Source: Zasmidium citrigriseum
Taxonomy: Eukaryota > Ascomycota > Dothideomycetes > Mycosphaerellales > Mycosphaerellaceae
NCBI GenBank assembly: GCA_002786025.1
Contig: NHNW01000041.1
Coordinates: 310,001 to 374,000 of the forward strand
Reading direction: 5' to 3'
Length of the DNA stretch: 64,000 bases
How positions within the stretch are numbered: the first letter of the stretch is position 1; each line of letters starts with the position of its first letter. Positions 10,342-20,494 of this stretch are shown one piece after another. Below the pieces are notes generated by a model that searched no databases, was not told the DNA's origin, and was given only the letters and a program-made list of their open reading frames with translations. A program made the translations under genes and the position numbers.

Positions 10342-13300
10342 ATGTCATCCCTCAGAGCGCACTTCAGAAACCACGCCCAGCAACACGATGATCCGACCAC
10401 CCAACCTCCGAAGTCCACCAGCCGCATCCCTACCAAGTCTGTCGCCCCCGAGGGTGGCAAGCAGAAGAAGCCTGTACAGCATGTGTCGAAGCTGGCCAAG
10501 CGCCCTCCCAGGAGCGTCACTTCCCCCGATCCCAGCCTTAAGAGTAGCACGACGAGAACGGCGACACCGGTGACAGCAGTGGCGCAAAGCACCGTTGGTT
10601 CCAGCAGAGGAGTCTCTGTCCCACCATCGGGTGCCACGGTACCTGCTGCGCCGCCCAACATGCGCACTCCGTCCCTCGTTTCGGGGTCTTCAGTGTCAAC
10701 GTTTGATAGTCCACGGTCCGCTCTGCGCCGAAAGCCGTCTGGAGCTATTGACAAGTATGCCGCCCAAAAGCGCGCGGAATCGGCAGGAGCAATAGCAGTG
10801 GACAGAGCAGCAATGAACAGTAGGAATGAGACAAGTCGAGAAGTCTTCGATGACACGGTCCTTGGCATCTCCCTCCCTCCAACCTTCCCTTACGATGAAC
10901 ACGACAACTCGACGGACTCGTCGCAGGACCTCTACAATCAGGATGTGACCCGCGACTTCACGCCACCCATCTACGGAGCTTATGCCCCATCAGCCACTCC
11001 ATCAACACGATATACCGACTCGCCATTCAGCCATGTGCCCACTCCAAGCTCCGCCTCGTCATATTCTCCGGGCTTGGTTGCAACGATCGGAAATGCGCCA
11101 AGATCACGACTGTCCAGCAGTCCTACACGGAGCCGGCCACCGGTGAGCGCACGACCTCCTTCGAAAGAGAACACACCTCGATTGGGTCTGCCTCCTGTGC
11201 GCGAATCTTCGACATCATCCTCCAATTCTACAGTTCGTCCGGAGGCGAAGTTGGCACATGCTAGAAAGGAACAAGCCAGAAGAGCACAAAACACACTCTC
11301 TCCGACCCCTTCGAATGACGAGCGGCCTGTACCATCCACTACACGACGCGCGACCACTGCAAAGCCGTCAGTGCAGGTACCGCCAGAGTTGGCCCATCTC
11401 AACATCGACCCACCACCGAGGACTTCACTCCCACGGTCACCCCCGCCTTCCAGGCCAAGTCGAGAAGGGACGTCGAACATCGCTGATATGAATAGCCCTT
11501 CGCCTGTGGTCCAAAGCGATCTCCCACGCCTCTACACAACTTATCATAAGCGAACACCTTCCCAGGAGACACCGGTATCAGCTGGCTCGCCGAGCTTCAA
11601 GTCGCGATTCGGATTTTCCTCTCGATCTTCCTCTAGGAACGAGTCACCTCGGATAGATTCTGCTATTTCGCCCCCTCCTGCGGCTCGCAACTTTCACAGG
11701 GGAGCAACTCCCGAGATACAGCCTTCTGATGGTGCCAAGCTGCAGAGAATGGATTCGCCAGCTGTATCGGCCCCAAGCACTGCCAAGCCCCCACGCTTTG
11801 GGTTCTTCTCTCGAAAGTCAAAGGGAGATGCGGCCAAGGCTACCGAGAAGCCGAAGCGTCAGCCTTCCAAAGGGCCTGCAGCCGGCACAGGACATGAAGG
11901 CTACGGTCGCTTTGGCTTTCGAGGCCGAAGTGGAAGCATGTCGAGCAGTGCTGGTTTTCGATCGCCAAGCACCGATAGTGGAAGGAGCAGTGCTGCTCGG
12001 CCTGCTCCTCCTGTTGCTCGCAAGAGCAGCGTTGGCAGTAAGGACGGCTCCGAGCTTGACGACTTTCTCAAAGAGCGGCTCAATCCCGTCATTTTGCGTG
12101 GAAGTGGTAGCACATTCAGCAATACGGCGTCAAGCTCGGATTTGCCTGGCACGAGTATTCATCCAGCGTCATCCAAATCGTCGTCGCTGGACAGCTTACC
12201 GGCACCACAACTTCTACCGTCTGTCATGCAGGAGCCTCGCGATCAGTCGCCCATGAAAAGGCCACCGCTTGCCAGGCGCATGCCCTCGGATAGCTCTGAG
12301 GATAATGTATCTGCGAGATATCCGACCCTCGCTGCGCGGCGCTCTTTGACACGAATGTCTTCCACTGACAGCAGATCACCGGTGCGTGTGCCGCCGCCCA
12401 TAAACACCAATCTACCGCCGCAGTATCCATCTTTGGACAGCTATGATGCAGAGACATCCGCATGGCCGCAGACCGACAGCTCCTTACCACCTAGCGAAGC
12501 TGCATTCCATGGTAGAGAAGGGCATTGGCTAGCGTCTCCATCGAACGATTCTCCGGTGAAAACGAGCCGAAAATGGAACTTCTTCCAGCGTGTTACAAGC
12601 TCACCTCGAGCTAAGGGCAAAGAACGAGCAGTCGATAACCCTGTAGAGGCTGGTCCGGTTCCACATCAACCCCAACACAGAAACCTCGTACATTACGGCA
12701 TGCTTGGTCCTGTTGAACCGATAGGCCTGGAAGAAGTTGAACGTATTGCTCAGGAGAACGAGACCTCGGCGGATGATTCAATGTCAGAGTCCAATGGCCC
12801 ATACAAAATGGTGCCATACGAACGCAGGCATACGAGCTTGTTGCCATCTCCTCCCAAAGCTGGATACAGTAGCGACTCCGACCATAGCGCAATGGCTTTG
12901 CCGCCGAGGATTAGGGTGGAGCGACAGGACTCGACGGACTCGCAATCTCCAGAGCTGCTCCGAGCACAACCGGCCTTTGCTCATCGAACGGCGAATGTCG
13001 TCAATATCTCTCGGTCGCCCCAGGACTCGTTCAACCCAATCTTCGCAGCACCTCCTTTCATGACGGAGCAACGAGCCCATGTGAGCACTCCAGAGCCCCA
13101 GCAGCGGCCTTTTGGGTCTCCTGAACCGCAAAACGAGTCTCCTAGGCACCCGAGACTGTCGCCGGTCGGAAGAATTCCTGCAGTCGTCTCCAGACGAGAC
13201 CGTGATAGAAGGCTTCCAGACAATTCTTTCTCCAGGCCTTTTGCTCGCAGTCAGCCACGGCCAAGTGTGAAGCCACCAGGATCAGTGTACAGTCAAATTC

Positions 13301-15114
13301 GAGAGATGGCAAGTCCGATCGAGTCAAGCTCGCAGCCTGTCTCATCTACCAGCACTCGTTCCGATGGCAACTCTTTGGATCCAAAGAGCAGCACCTTCAC
13401 CAACCCACCGAGCACCTCTACGAATCGCACAAGCATGGACATTCACGCTCAGGGCGAGTTCTTCACCTTCCCGCGGAAGAACTCGGAGCAGTCGTATTCG
13501 ACAAGCTCAAGCCATCCAAGCTGGATGACAGCGTTGTACACGCAACCGCCTCAACAGGAAGACATCTGGAATGAGTACAATGACTTCATGGATGAAGTGA
13601 TGCCCTTGAAAACACAAGTCAAGACACCAACCACTGGTTCGTCTCTTGGCGCTCCATTCCAGTACTCTGGCATGTCATTCGATGCTGCATCCACACCCAC
13701 GGCTATGAGCATGCCTCCTTCGTCACATTTGCCCCCTCCACCGCCAGTGAAACCCCTCGATATGAACGTGCTTAGCGTTCCACAGCAGATCTCCCGATTC
13801 CTGCAGCCTTCTGCTTCGCCTATGTCTCCTGACACAATTTATGGCTTGATTGGCGGCTATGGCAGTCGAAGCACGAGCACTCTGTTCACGCAGAACCGTG
13901 CGAGCACTGTAGACCAACAGCGAGCAAGTACTTACCAGGACCCACGATCAATCGTACCAGGTTCGCGACACAGTGGAGCGTCCTCAATACACAGCAAGGG
14001 CTCACGACATTCTCGGTCGGCATCTCTGCCTCAAGCGAATGCTCGCGACTCCCAATCTAGCTTGGCAACCAGCAAACGTCTCACCCGGGACACTCATCTA
14101 CTCAACATCGCTGAGATTCCTGGCCATGAACAAGGCGCATCGCCTAGTCTGAGGATCGGCGCGCTGATGACCAGCAAGTGGCTATCCTTTGGACGTGTGC
14201 TCTTCAGCCCGGCCCACAACGAGACGCACCTTGCTCATGAGCCGCGAGTGCTTGTGGTCGATGGCCTGAGCAGTGACTGGTCATACTATGTTGCCCTGTC
14301 ATACCCTGCAGCAGAAGTCTACAACCTCACCACAAGCATGCCCGGATCTCCTTCATTCTCCCTGCCTGATGCGAACGAGAAGCCACCACCAAACCACCGA
14401 CAGATCCCCCTCGCCTCTATCTCAACATCCTTTCCGTTCCCGAAAGGCTTCTTCACTTCCGTTGTATTCCGATTTCCAAAAGCGACGACGGAGCCAGCCT
14501 ATGCCGCCTGTCTCTCAGAATGCAAGCGGGTCTTACGGCCCGGTGGATATTTGGAAGTGGCCGTACTGGATCTCGATCTCATGAACATGGGAACCAAGGC
14601 AAGACGTGCCGTCCGTGGACTGAAGACCAGAATGCAGCAACGCGACCCTGAGGTCTGCTTGAGAAATCTGAGCGATATCTTGGTTCGACAAATCGGCCGA
14701 CGAGGATTTGAGGCAGTTCAGCGGTGCATCGTCGGAGTGCCTGCGGCCGGCCGGATCCCAAAGAGCCAAGACATGAGCAGCGTGAGCTCAGATTCTTCAG
14801 GCAAGCCAGTATGGCATCGAGAAGCTCGTGCGGGCAAGAGCCAAGAGTTCAGCCTTGCCGACCTACTGGAAGACACCCGCAACAATCAATTTGGCTCTGG
14901 CAAGAACGACGAGACGATCACGAAAATGGTGGCTAAAGTCGGACGTTGGTGGTATTCTACTTGCTACGAGAAGGCACTCCTCCCTGCTGACCAGAGCATC
15001 TGGACCGACCCAACCCTCCTGCGCGAATGTGAAAAGCAAGGCACCAGCTTCAGGCTCTTGATTTGCCATGCCCAGAAGCCGACACAGACTCGACGACGAA
15101 CGGTCAGCGTTTGA
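10342..15114 (+). CDS. Large disordered protein with C-terminal methyltransferase-like domain
   Basis: Single uninterrupted ORF; from the ATG at 10342 (CGCCATGTC) it encodes 1590 residues. About the first 1270 residues are low complexity, rich in Ser, Pro, Arg and Thr, with many SP/TP sites suited to kinase regulation. The last 300 resemble a class I SAM methyltransferase (type 11): LVVDGLSSDWSYYVALS near 1303, FTSVVFRFPKA near 1371, and the post-motif-II segment CKRVLRPGGYLEVAVLDLD. The glycine-rich SAM-binding motif (normally D/ExGxGxG) is not intact. Proteins with this layout are conserved in filamentous fungi under uninformative names. Whether it is an active methyltransferase or a scaffold is open. 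Confidence 0.85.
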   Translation: MSSLRAHFRNHAQQHDDPTTQPPKSTSRIPTKSVAPEGGKQKKPVQHVSKLAKRPPRSVTSPDPSLKSSTTRTATPVTAVAQSTVGSSRGVSVPPSGATVPAAPPNMRTPSLVSGSSVSTFDSPRSALRRKPSGAIDKYAAQKRAESAGAIAVDRAAMNSRNETSREVFDDTVLGISLPPTFPYDEHDNSTDSSQDLYNQDVTRDFTPPIYGAYAPSATPSTRYTDSPFSHVPTPSSASSYSPGLVATIGNAPRSRLSSSPTRSRPPVSARPPSKENTPRLGLPPVRESSTSSSNSTVRPEAKLAHARKEQARRAQNTLSPTPSNDERPVPSTTRRATTAKPSVQVPPELAHLNIDPPPRTSLPRSPPPSRPSREGTSNIADMNSPSPVVQSDLPRLYTTYHKRTPSQETPVSAGSPSFKSRFGFSSRSSSRNESPRIDSAISPPPAARNFHRGATPEIQPSDGAKLQRMDSPAVSAPSTAKPPRFGFFSRKSKGDAAKATEKPKRQPSKGPAAGTGHEGYGRFGFRGRSGSMSSSAGFRSPSTDSGRSSAARPAPPVARKSSVGSKDGSELDDFLKERLNPVILRGSGSTFSNTASSSDLPGTSIHPASSKSSSLDSLPAPQLLPSVMQEPRDQSPMKRPPLARRMPSDSSEDNVSARYPTLAARRSLTRMSSTDSRSPVRVPPPINTNLPPQYPSLDSYDAETSAWPQTDSSLPPSEAAFHGREGHWLASPSNDSPVKTSRKWNFFQRVTSSPRAKGKERAVDNPVEAGPVPHQPQHRNLVHYGMLGPVEPIGLEEVERIAQENETSADDSMSESNGPYKMVPYERRHTSLLPSPPKAGYSSDSDHSAMALPPRIRVERQDSTDSQSPELLRAQPAFAHRTANVVNISRSPQDSFNPIFAAPPFMTEQRAHVSTPEPQQRPFGSPEPQNESPRHPRLSPVGRIPAVVSRRDRDRRLPDNSFSRPFARSQPRPSVKPPGSVYSQIREMASPIESSSQPVSSTSTRSDGNSLDPKSSTFTNPPSTSTNRTSMDIHAQGEFFTFPRKNSEQSYSTSSSHPSWMTALYTQPPQQEDIWNEYNDFMDEVMPLKTQVKTPTTGSSLGAPFQYSGMSFDAASTPTAMSMPPSSHLPPPPPVKPLDMNVLSVPQQISRFLQPSASPMSPDTIYGLIGGYGSRSTSTLFTQNRASTVDQQRASTYQDPRSIVPGSRHSGASSIHSKGSRHSRSASLPQANARDSQSSLATSKRLTRDTHLLNIAEIPGHEQGASPSLRIGALMTSKWLSFGRVLFSPAHNETHLAHEPRVLVVDGLSSDWSYYVALSYPAAEVYNLTTSMPGSPSFSLPDANEKPPPNHRQIPLASISTSFPFPKGFFTSVVFRFPKATTEPAYAACLSECKRVLRPGGYLEVAVLDLDLMNMGTKARRAVRGLKTRMQQRDPEVCLRNLSDILVRQIGRRGFEAVQRCIVGVPAAGRIPKSQDMSSVSSDSSGKPVWHREARAGKSQEFSLADLLEDTRNNQFGSGKNDETITKMVAKVGRWWYSTCYEKALLPADQSIWTDPTLLRECEKQGTSFRLLICHAQKPTQTRRRTVSV

Positions 15115-15752
15115 CCGACATTCAACGACCCTCACTCAAATGACGCCCCTCACTACGATATGATTCAACAGATGGCTGGACCTAATCTGCGACATAATTC
15201 GGACGATTGCATTTTGATTTCTCTTTGAAGCGTTCAAGCAAGCGACTTGTTCTTTCGTTTTCCTTTTCATATCTCATGGATCTAATGTCTCTCATCTCTA
15301 CATGTGTATCTCGCTGCAGCGACGGAAACGAAGCAGTGGTTGTTTGCATTGCATGGCGGATGGCTCACGGTGGGAATGACAGACGCATTTGGCCTCACGG
15401 CCACGGGCTCACGCTCGGACGAACGAATACTCACTTCAACGGTTGTTTTGGGGAACATCGCGGATTCAACTAAAAGGGGAGCGATGACCATGATGCTGCA
15501 TGATACCTACAAGTGGTCTAGCTGGGATGTATAGGTGATGAGTCAATGGGATCAAGTTCAAGAATCATGTGCATTCTCCCTTGTCACCTTCCTTTTGCGA
15601 TGGCATGTTGTTCATGCCCTTGACGATTTATTCACTCCTTCCTTGAGATTTCGGTGGTGAGTCACTTGATAGCATTGGAAGGATTCGTGCCATTGACGAC
15701 AGCTGCAGAGCTCCGACTTCTGGACCTCACAATGCCGAGCACCGACCAAAGA
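15115..15752. other. Intergenic region
   Basis: About 640 bp between two plus-strand genes; no gene seen. It is the 3' UTR of the large protein gene and the promoter of the peptidase. Confidence 0.55.
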
Positions 15753-15759
15753 TATAAAG
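15753..15759 (+). promoter_or_regulatory. TATA box of the DmpA-type peptidase gene
   Basis: TATAAAG, 62 bp before the start codon at 15821. It is a good match to the TATA consensus and well placed for this gene. An upstream ORF starts 9 bp after it (see findings), so the exact transcription start decides whether that ORF is in the mRNA. Confidence 0.55.
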
Positions 15760-15820
15760 CTTCAACAATGGCAACGATAGACTACACATCAACACATCAT
15801 TCTCCTCTTTCCAATTCCCC

Positions 15821-17201
15821 ATGACGACCAGCTCATCCACCACTATGGCATCCAATACCAAGACCCTCCGCATCCGCGACCTAGGTTACTCGCCCGGAAT
15901 CCACACCCCAGGACCTTCCAACTCCATCCTCGATGTCCCAGGCGTCCACGTCTCCCAGGTGACAGTCCCAACGTCGCCTGATCTCCCATCGTGGTCGAGC
16001 GCCGTCAAGGGCTGCACGATCATCACACCTCGCCCTCCAAAGGAATTCTACAAGCCTTGTGCCGCGGCGACGTTTACGTTCAATGGCAATGGCGAGATGA
16101 CAGGCAACAATCAGATTGCCGATTGGGGATTTGTGAATATGCCTATTGCTTGTGAGTGCTTGAGCTATCATTCACCACATTGAGAATGTGGTTGCTAAGA
16201 TGTTGTTCAGTCACCAACAGCTTAAGTGCCGGAACGCTGTTCAACGGCATCTGGGACTGGGTTCTGGACAAGCAGGATGAGATGAAATGGGGCGCCCTTA
16301 CCATCGCGAGGCATTATGGGACGCCTGTTGTTGCCGAGACGTCGGACTGGCTTGTCAATAGCGGCATCAGGGCGAGTAGGTTGAGCGAGCAGGACGTGGC
16401 GAAGTGCTTTCAGGGATTGAAGAGTCTGGAGGATGGTGGGAGTATCCAGGAGGGCCAGTTTGGTGGAGGCGCTGGGATGACTTGCGTGAGTACTCGACGG
16501 TCAATCTCTGGATCATGTGTCTCTAACGTTCCCTACAGCACCATCACGCAGGCGGTACAGGCACAGCCAGCAGGAAAGTCGGCGGTGGTGAGGGAAGTAC
16601 TAAAGAGTACACCCTCGGCGTCCTGGTCCAAACAAACTACGGCCACCTGATCGACCTCGTAGTCGGCGGCATTCCAGTCGGCAAGATCCTCCTCAAAGAG
16701 CGAGAAAACGCCTCCGCAGACCAAGGTACCGACGTCCACGCCCCTGAGCCAAAGAAATGGGAAGACATGGGCGGCCGTACCCAAGACGGCTCCATCGTCA
16801 TCCTCGTCATCACCGACGCCCCTCTCGCCACCCATCAACTCCAACGACTGGCTCGTCACGTCACCGTTGGCTTGGGTCAAGTTGGCAGCTACGGGATCGG
16901 ACGAACGCATTCGGGTGATATCTTCCTCGCGGTTTCGACGGCTGAGCAAGGCGCGGAGCAGATCGATGGGACCAAGATGAAGCATATGAACCCTGCGCAG
17001 ACGTACACGAAGGAGGTGCTGAAGAACGAGAGTATCGATCCGTTCTTCTATGCTTGTGCCGAGGCCACTGAGGAGGCGATTCTGAATAGTCTTGTTGGTG
17101 GTCGGCCTGGTGTGGTGGGCATGGACGAGAAGACTCAGGTTGATGGCTTTCCTGTCGAGAGAGTCAAACAGATCCTTGAACAGCACCTGGTCAAGATCTG
17201 A
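15821..17201 (+). CDS. DmpA/BapA-type aminopeptidase (peptidase family S58)
   Basis: Three exons, 15821-16151, 16211-16485, 16539-17201; 422 residues. The family (DmpA, L-aminopeptidase/D-Ala-esterase; BapA, beta-peptidyl aminopeptidase) is made as a precursor that cuts itself before a serine which then becomes the N-terminal nucleophile of the small subunit. Here the cut is expected in TQDGSIVILVITDAPL, between Gly and Ser, at about 16790. Other family blocks seen are LDVPGVHVSQVTV near the N-terminus, GTLFNGIWDWV, VLVQTNYGHLIDL and GRTHSGDIFLAVSTA. There is no signal peptide, so the enzyme is probably cytosolic. ATG 15821 is used; ATG 15845 in the same frame is an alternative. The natural substrate in fungi is not known. 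Confidence 0.93.
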
Positions 17202-17408
17202 GTCGTCAAGCAGATAGCAGAAGTAGAAATGAAAAGTCTCGTGATTCTCGTACACCGTGTTTGGATACCGTAATACTCCTATCTCTCTCGTACATGCCAG
17301 CAATACAACAACATCGAAATGAAAACCGGTGGCTTGGTGGAGGAACGTATCGCGGGGATATGGTCACAACCAAATTAATATCTTGTCTTGTGCGTTTTCT
17401 TTCGCTTT

Positions 17409-18715
17409 CTAAGCGGCGGTGATGTCGGACTCGGAGTAGATGCAGAACTCGCTGGGGCCGGAGCTGCCCTCGGTTGGCTCGTCACCGGTGTCGTTGCCCC
17501 TGTAAAAAGTATTAGCCATGTCTCTACTTGGTTGGACGGTCTTTGGGGTGACTTGCTCAAATTCTTGACAGATTGTGTCTACACCGGAAGTCTTGATGTT
17601 GGTGAAGGTAGCGGTGTCACCGTAGTTGGAGTTGATACCGGCAAGGATGGAGCCCTCAGAGGCGGTGATGTCGTCGAAGATGACATGGCGCTCAGTCATG
17701 GAGTCGCAGTTGCCGCACGAACGGTAGAGCTTGCCAAAGTCAGAGACAGTGAAGCCAGAGACCGACATGGTTCCACCGCCGTTGTGCTGGAGAACCTTGT
17801 CCTCCTATATGATCGTCAGCATGTCGTTCTCCTCGAAAGTAAGATTTGCTGTGCCACTTACAGCGCCCTCGGCACCACCGCCAGTGATGGTAGTAGTCTC
17901 ACCAGCCTCCTGCTCCTTGATGGTGAAGGCATCCTCGCAGACGGCAGACCACCAAACGTTGGTAAGAGTGCAGGAACCGAAGCAGTGGACACCCTCAATC
18001 TGGTTTGGACCGATGATGCTGAAAAGTAAAGATTGGTGACCATGTCAAGCGCGTCGGAAGATGGGTAGCAGTAGACTTACACGTTGGAGAGGGTACCGCC
18101 GTTCTCAATCTCGAAGACAGCGTCGCTGTCACCACCCTCGGCCTGGCCAGTGCAGGAGACGCCACGGTCGAACATGACCATGCCACCGTCGAAGGTCTCG
18201 CCAGCGGCAATGGTCTGGACGGCATCGAGAGCAGAGGAGCCGGAGGAAGCTGGGATGGAACCGCCGGAAGCAGCGTTGCTGTTGGAGGAGCTTGGGGCAG
18301 AGGTGACGGCGGCGGAAGAGTTGGAGGAAGCGGAGGCGACCTCGGTCTCGTCCGAGCTGGAAGAAGAGGCCGTTGCAGTAGCGGTCTCGTCGTCATCCGA
18401 GGACTCTTCCTCCTCGTCAGAAGACCCCTCTTCCTCGTCATCCGAAGATTCCTCCTCCTCCTCCTCATCATCGGAAGATTCCTCCTCTTCTTCCTCCTCA
18501 TCGTCATCAGCAGCAGCACGGACGGTGGTGCTGCTGAGTCCGGTACCAGTTGGGAAGGCTACGGCGGAGGTAGCAGTGGGGATGCCAACACCAGTGCCTG
18601 GGGCAGGAGCTGGAGCACCCCATCCACCCTGGGGGCCGTGGGGGAAGTTCCAGTGAGGGGCAGCATGGCCGCCGATGGCCAGGGCCAGGAAAGCAGCTGT
18701 GAAAGCGTACTGCAT
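17409..18715 (-). CDS. Secreted pectate lyase, family PL3, with polyacidic linker
   Basis: Four exons read from the minus strand: 18715-18081, 18018-17862, 17804-17557 and 17499-17409; 376 residues. The N-terminus is a signal peptide ([20 protein letters not shown]). Residues about 70-110 are nearly all Asp, Glu and Ser in [12 protein letters not shown] repeats. The catalytic PL3 domain (PF03211) fills about 152-376, with the hallmark [15 protein letters not shown] and [10 protein letters not shown]3 enzymes cut pectate by calcium-dependent beta-elimination. The last intron (17556-17500, 57 bp) begins with GC (GA|GCAAGT) and has a branch-like GCTAATAC before TTTTTACAG; splicing restores [11 protein letters not shown]. 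It contains no stop and is a multiple of three, so retention would add 19 residues. A plant cell-wall role is likely. Confidence 0.93.
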
Positions 18716-18902
18716 GTTTGCTGTTGTTTTTGGTTGGGAAAAGACTGGTGTGGATTCGAGAGATCCGGTCTCAAGAGAGTGTGGTGGTGGGAATGAAAGA
18801 CGAGCGACCTGTCGCTGTACCGAAAAAGAAACGCTTGACTGGAGCTGAAAGTTGCGATTTGCTCTGGAGAAAGAATCGAACTCACCGGGCGATGAAGGAT
18901 TG

Positions 18903-18909
18903 CTTTATA
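18903..18909 (-). promoter_or_regulatory. TATA box upstream of pectate lyase
   Basis: TATAAAG on the minus strand, about 190 bp before the pectate lyase ATG at 18715. The distance implies a 5' UTR of roughly 130-160 bases. Moderately good match, no other evidence. Confidence 0.4.
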
Positions 18910-20494
18910 GACTTCTCCAGTCCATCCTGGACGAGCGCTACAGCGCCTGTACAGTAGCTCCCTGTGATAGAGCAGACCAGGCGTGGAACGATGGCAGTGC
19001 ACAATAGGAGGCCCAACAATCTTCCGTACATGGTTGCTACGCGCGCGCTGTAACAGAATGAGGAGAGCCTGATGGGACGGCCAAGAATACCAAGACGACG
19101 AAAGGCAGGCCAAGAACCTTTAAAGTGAATCTTTGTGCGGTGCAGTGCATTTCACACGCCACGTGCAGGTCGGAGGACTCCACAATGCAATATATTGCAA
19201 ACGCACCCAGACGGAGTCGATGTAACTGAGACGGGCGACGCCTTGCAAGCGAGGCCGGTGGACGCTCCCGAAACGGTTTCACCATCTGCCGAACCGAGTC
19301 CAGAAAAGTTCGGCACGGGCCCTAATCGCTCAATCTGACGCCGCAGACGTGCAGGACATCTTTCGATGGCAGCGGATTGATGATTGTTTTGAGACAGGAT
19401 GGCAGCTCCTCAACCAGTATGGCCACCGAGTGGAGGAAGTTGGAGGTCGGATCCACTGAAAGGTGGCCCATCCTCTCTACCCGAGCCTTTTCCGCAGATT
19501 GAAAGTCGACTGTTTTCCGCAACTTTTCCTGCAGCACGTGTGGGCCTGTCATCTCTCCTTTAGGAAGCCAGGAATCAGGTTTCAAGATATAGGATTTCCT
19601 TTGATCTGGTTGGTGAGTCCGTGCTGCATGTGTCTCTCACGTGGATAGGGCTCCTGGCTGAGGTTGCACTGCTTCCTGCGATTGCGAGTCCGAGTGGCAT
19701 TGGGCCGTTGATCAAACGGTGTCACCGTCCACGTCGACGAGTTCAAATTTTTCCTTTGCTCCGATGAGATGTCGATGGTATGCAGAAGCGTTCGATGACG
19801 CGCAGTTGCTGCTTCGCCGACCAGGGCCGGGCTTTGTTCTGGACGTCCAAGGCGTTTCAGGGCGATATGAGGCGAGAGATCTCTGCAAAGACAGGAGGGA
19901 TCTTTTTGTCCGGCAATCTGATGGTCTTGGTCCATTGCTCGGCCGATGTTGTTCGAAGACAAGGTGACGTTGAGGTGTCGAGAAAGAAGGTTCGACTTCG
20001 ACGGGCCAGTCCGTGTCTCACCTCGACCTCACTCCATGACTCCAATCGGACTGGGTATTGTCATCAACAACAACGAGAATCAACCTAAGTCATCATGAGG
20101 ATCAGTGGATGGTATCCAGCAGCGCCAGAAAGTCCAGGCAGGATGAGAGGCTCGAAATGCTGTCACCAGTTCCTGGTTGTCAACGCCAGCGACACCAGAC
20201 TGTCTTGGGAAGGTGATGTTGGGTGTTAGCTGTTTGCTCCGCAAGGTCTGCCTTTTCCGTGCCATATACCCAATGTAGAAGACACAACGAGCCAGTAACC
20301 AAAGCGCCTGCGATGGAGGTAATGAGAGCCTCGTTTACTGCCCGACAGTCAGATCCCGTTGGCCCTCGCGAAAAACGCGATTCCTTTGAAGCAAGTGAGT
20401 TGGCAGCCTCATAAAAGGTCATGTACTCCCGCGTTCCGATCATGGACCTTCAGCCGCAATCTGAGGTAGCTACGGAGCCGACTTTTGACGAAAA
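18910..20494. other. Intergenic region between divergent genes
   Basis: About 1.6 kb between the pectate lyase (minus) and a methyltransferase (plus). Both promoters lie here. Small ORFs in it show no domain and no consistent splicing, so I call no gene. Confidence 0.5.

Noticed and set aside
16533..17303. 256-codon minus-strand ORF
   Set aside because: Antisense to the last exon of the DmpA-type peptidase; no motif of its own.
17388..18656. Plus-strand ORFs rich in Ser, Glu and Val
   Set aside because: They mirror the acidic repeat and catalytic domain of the pectate lyase on the other strand.
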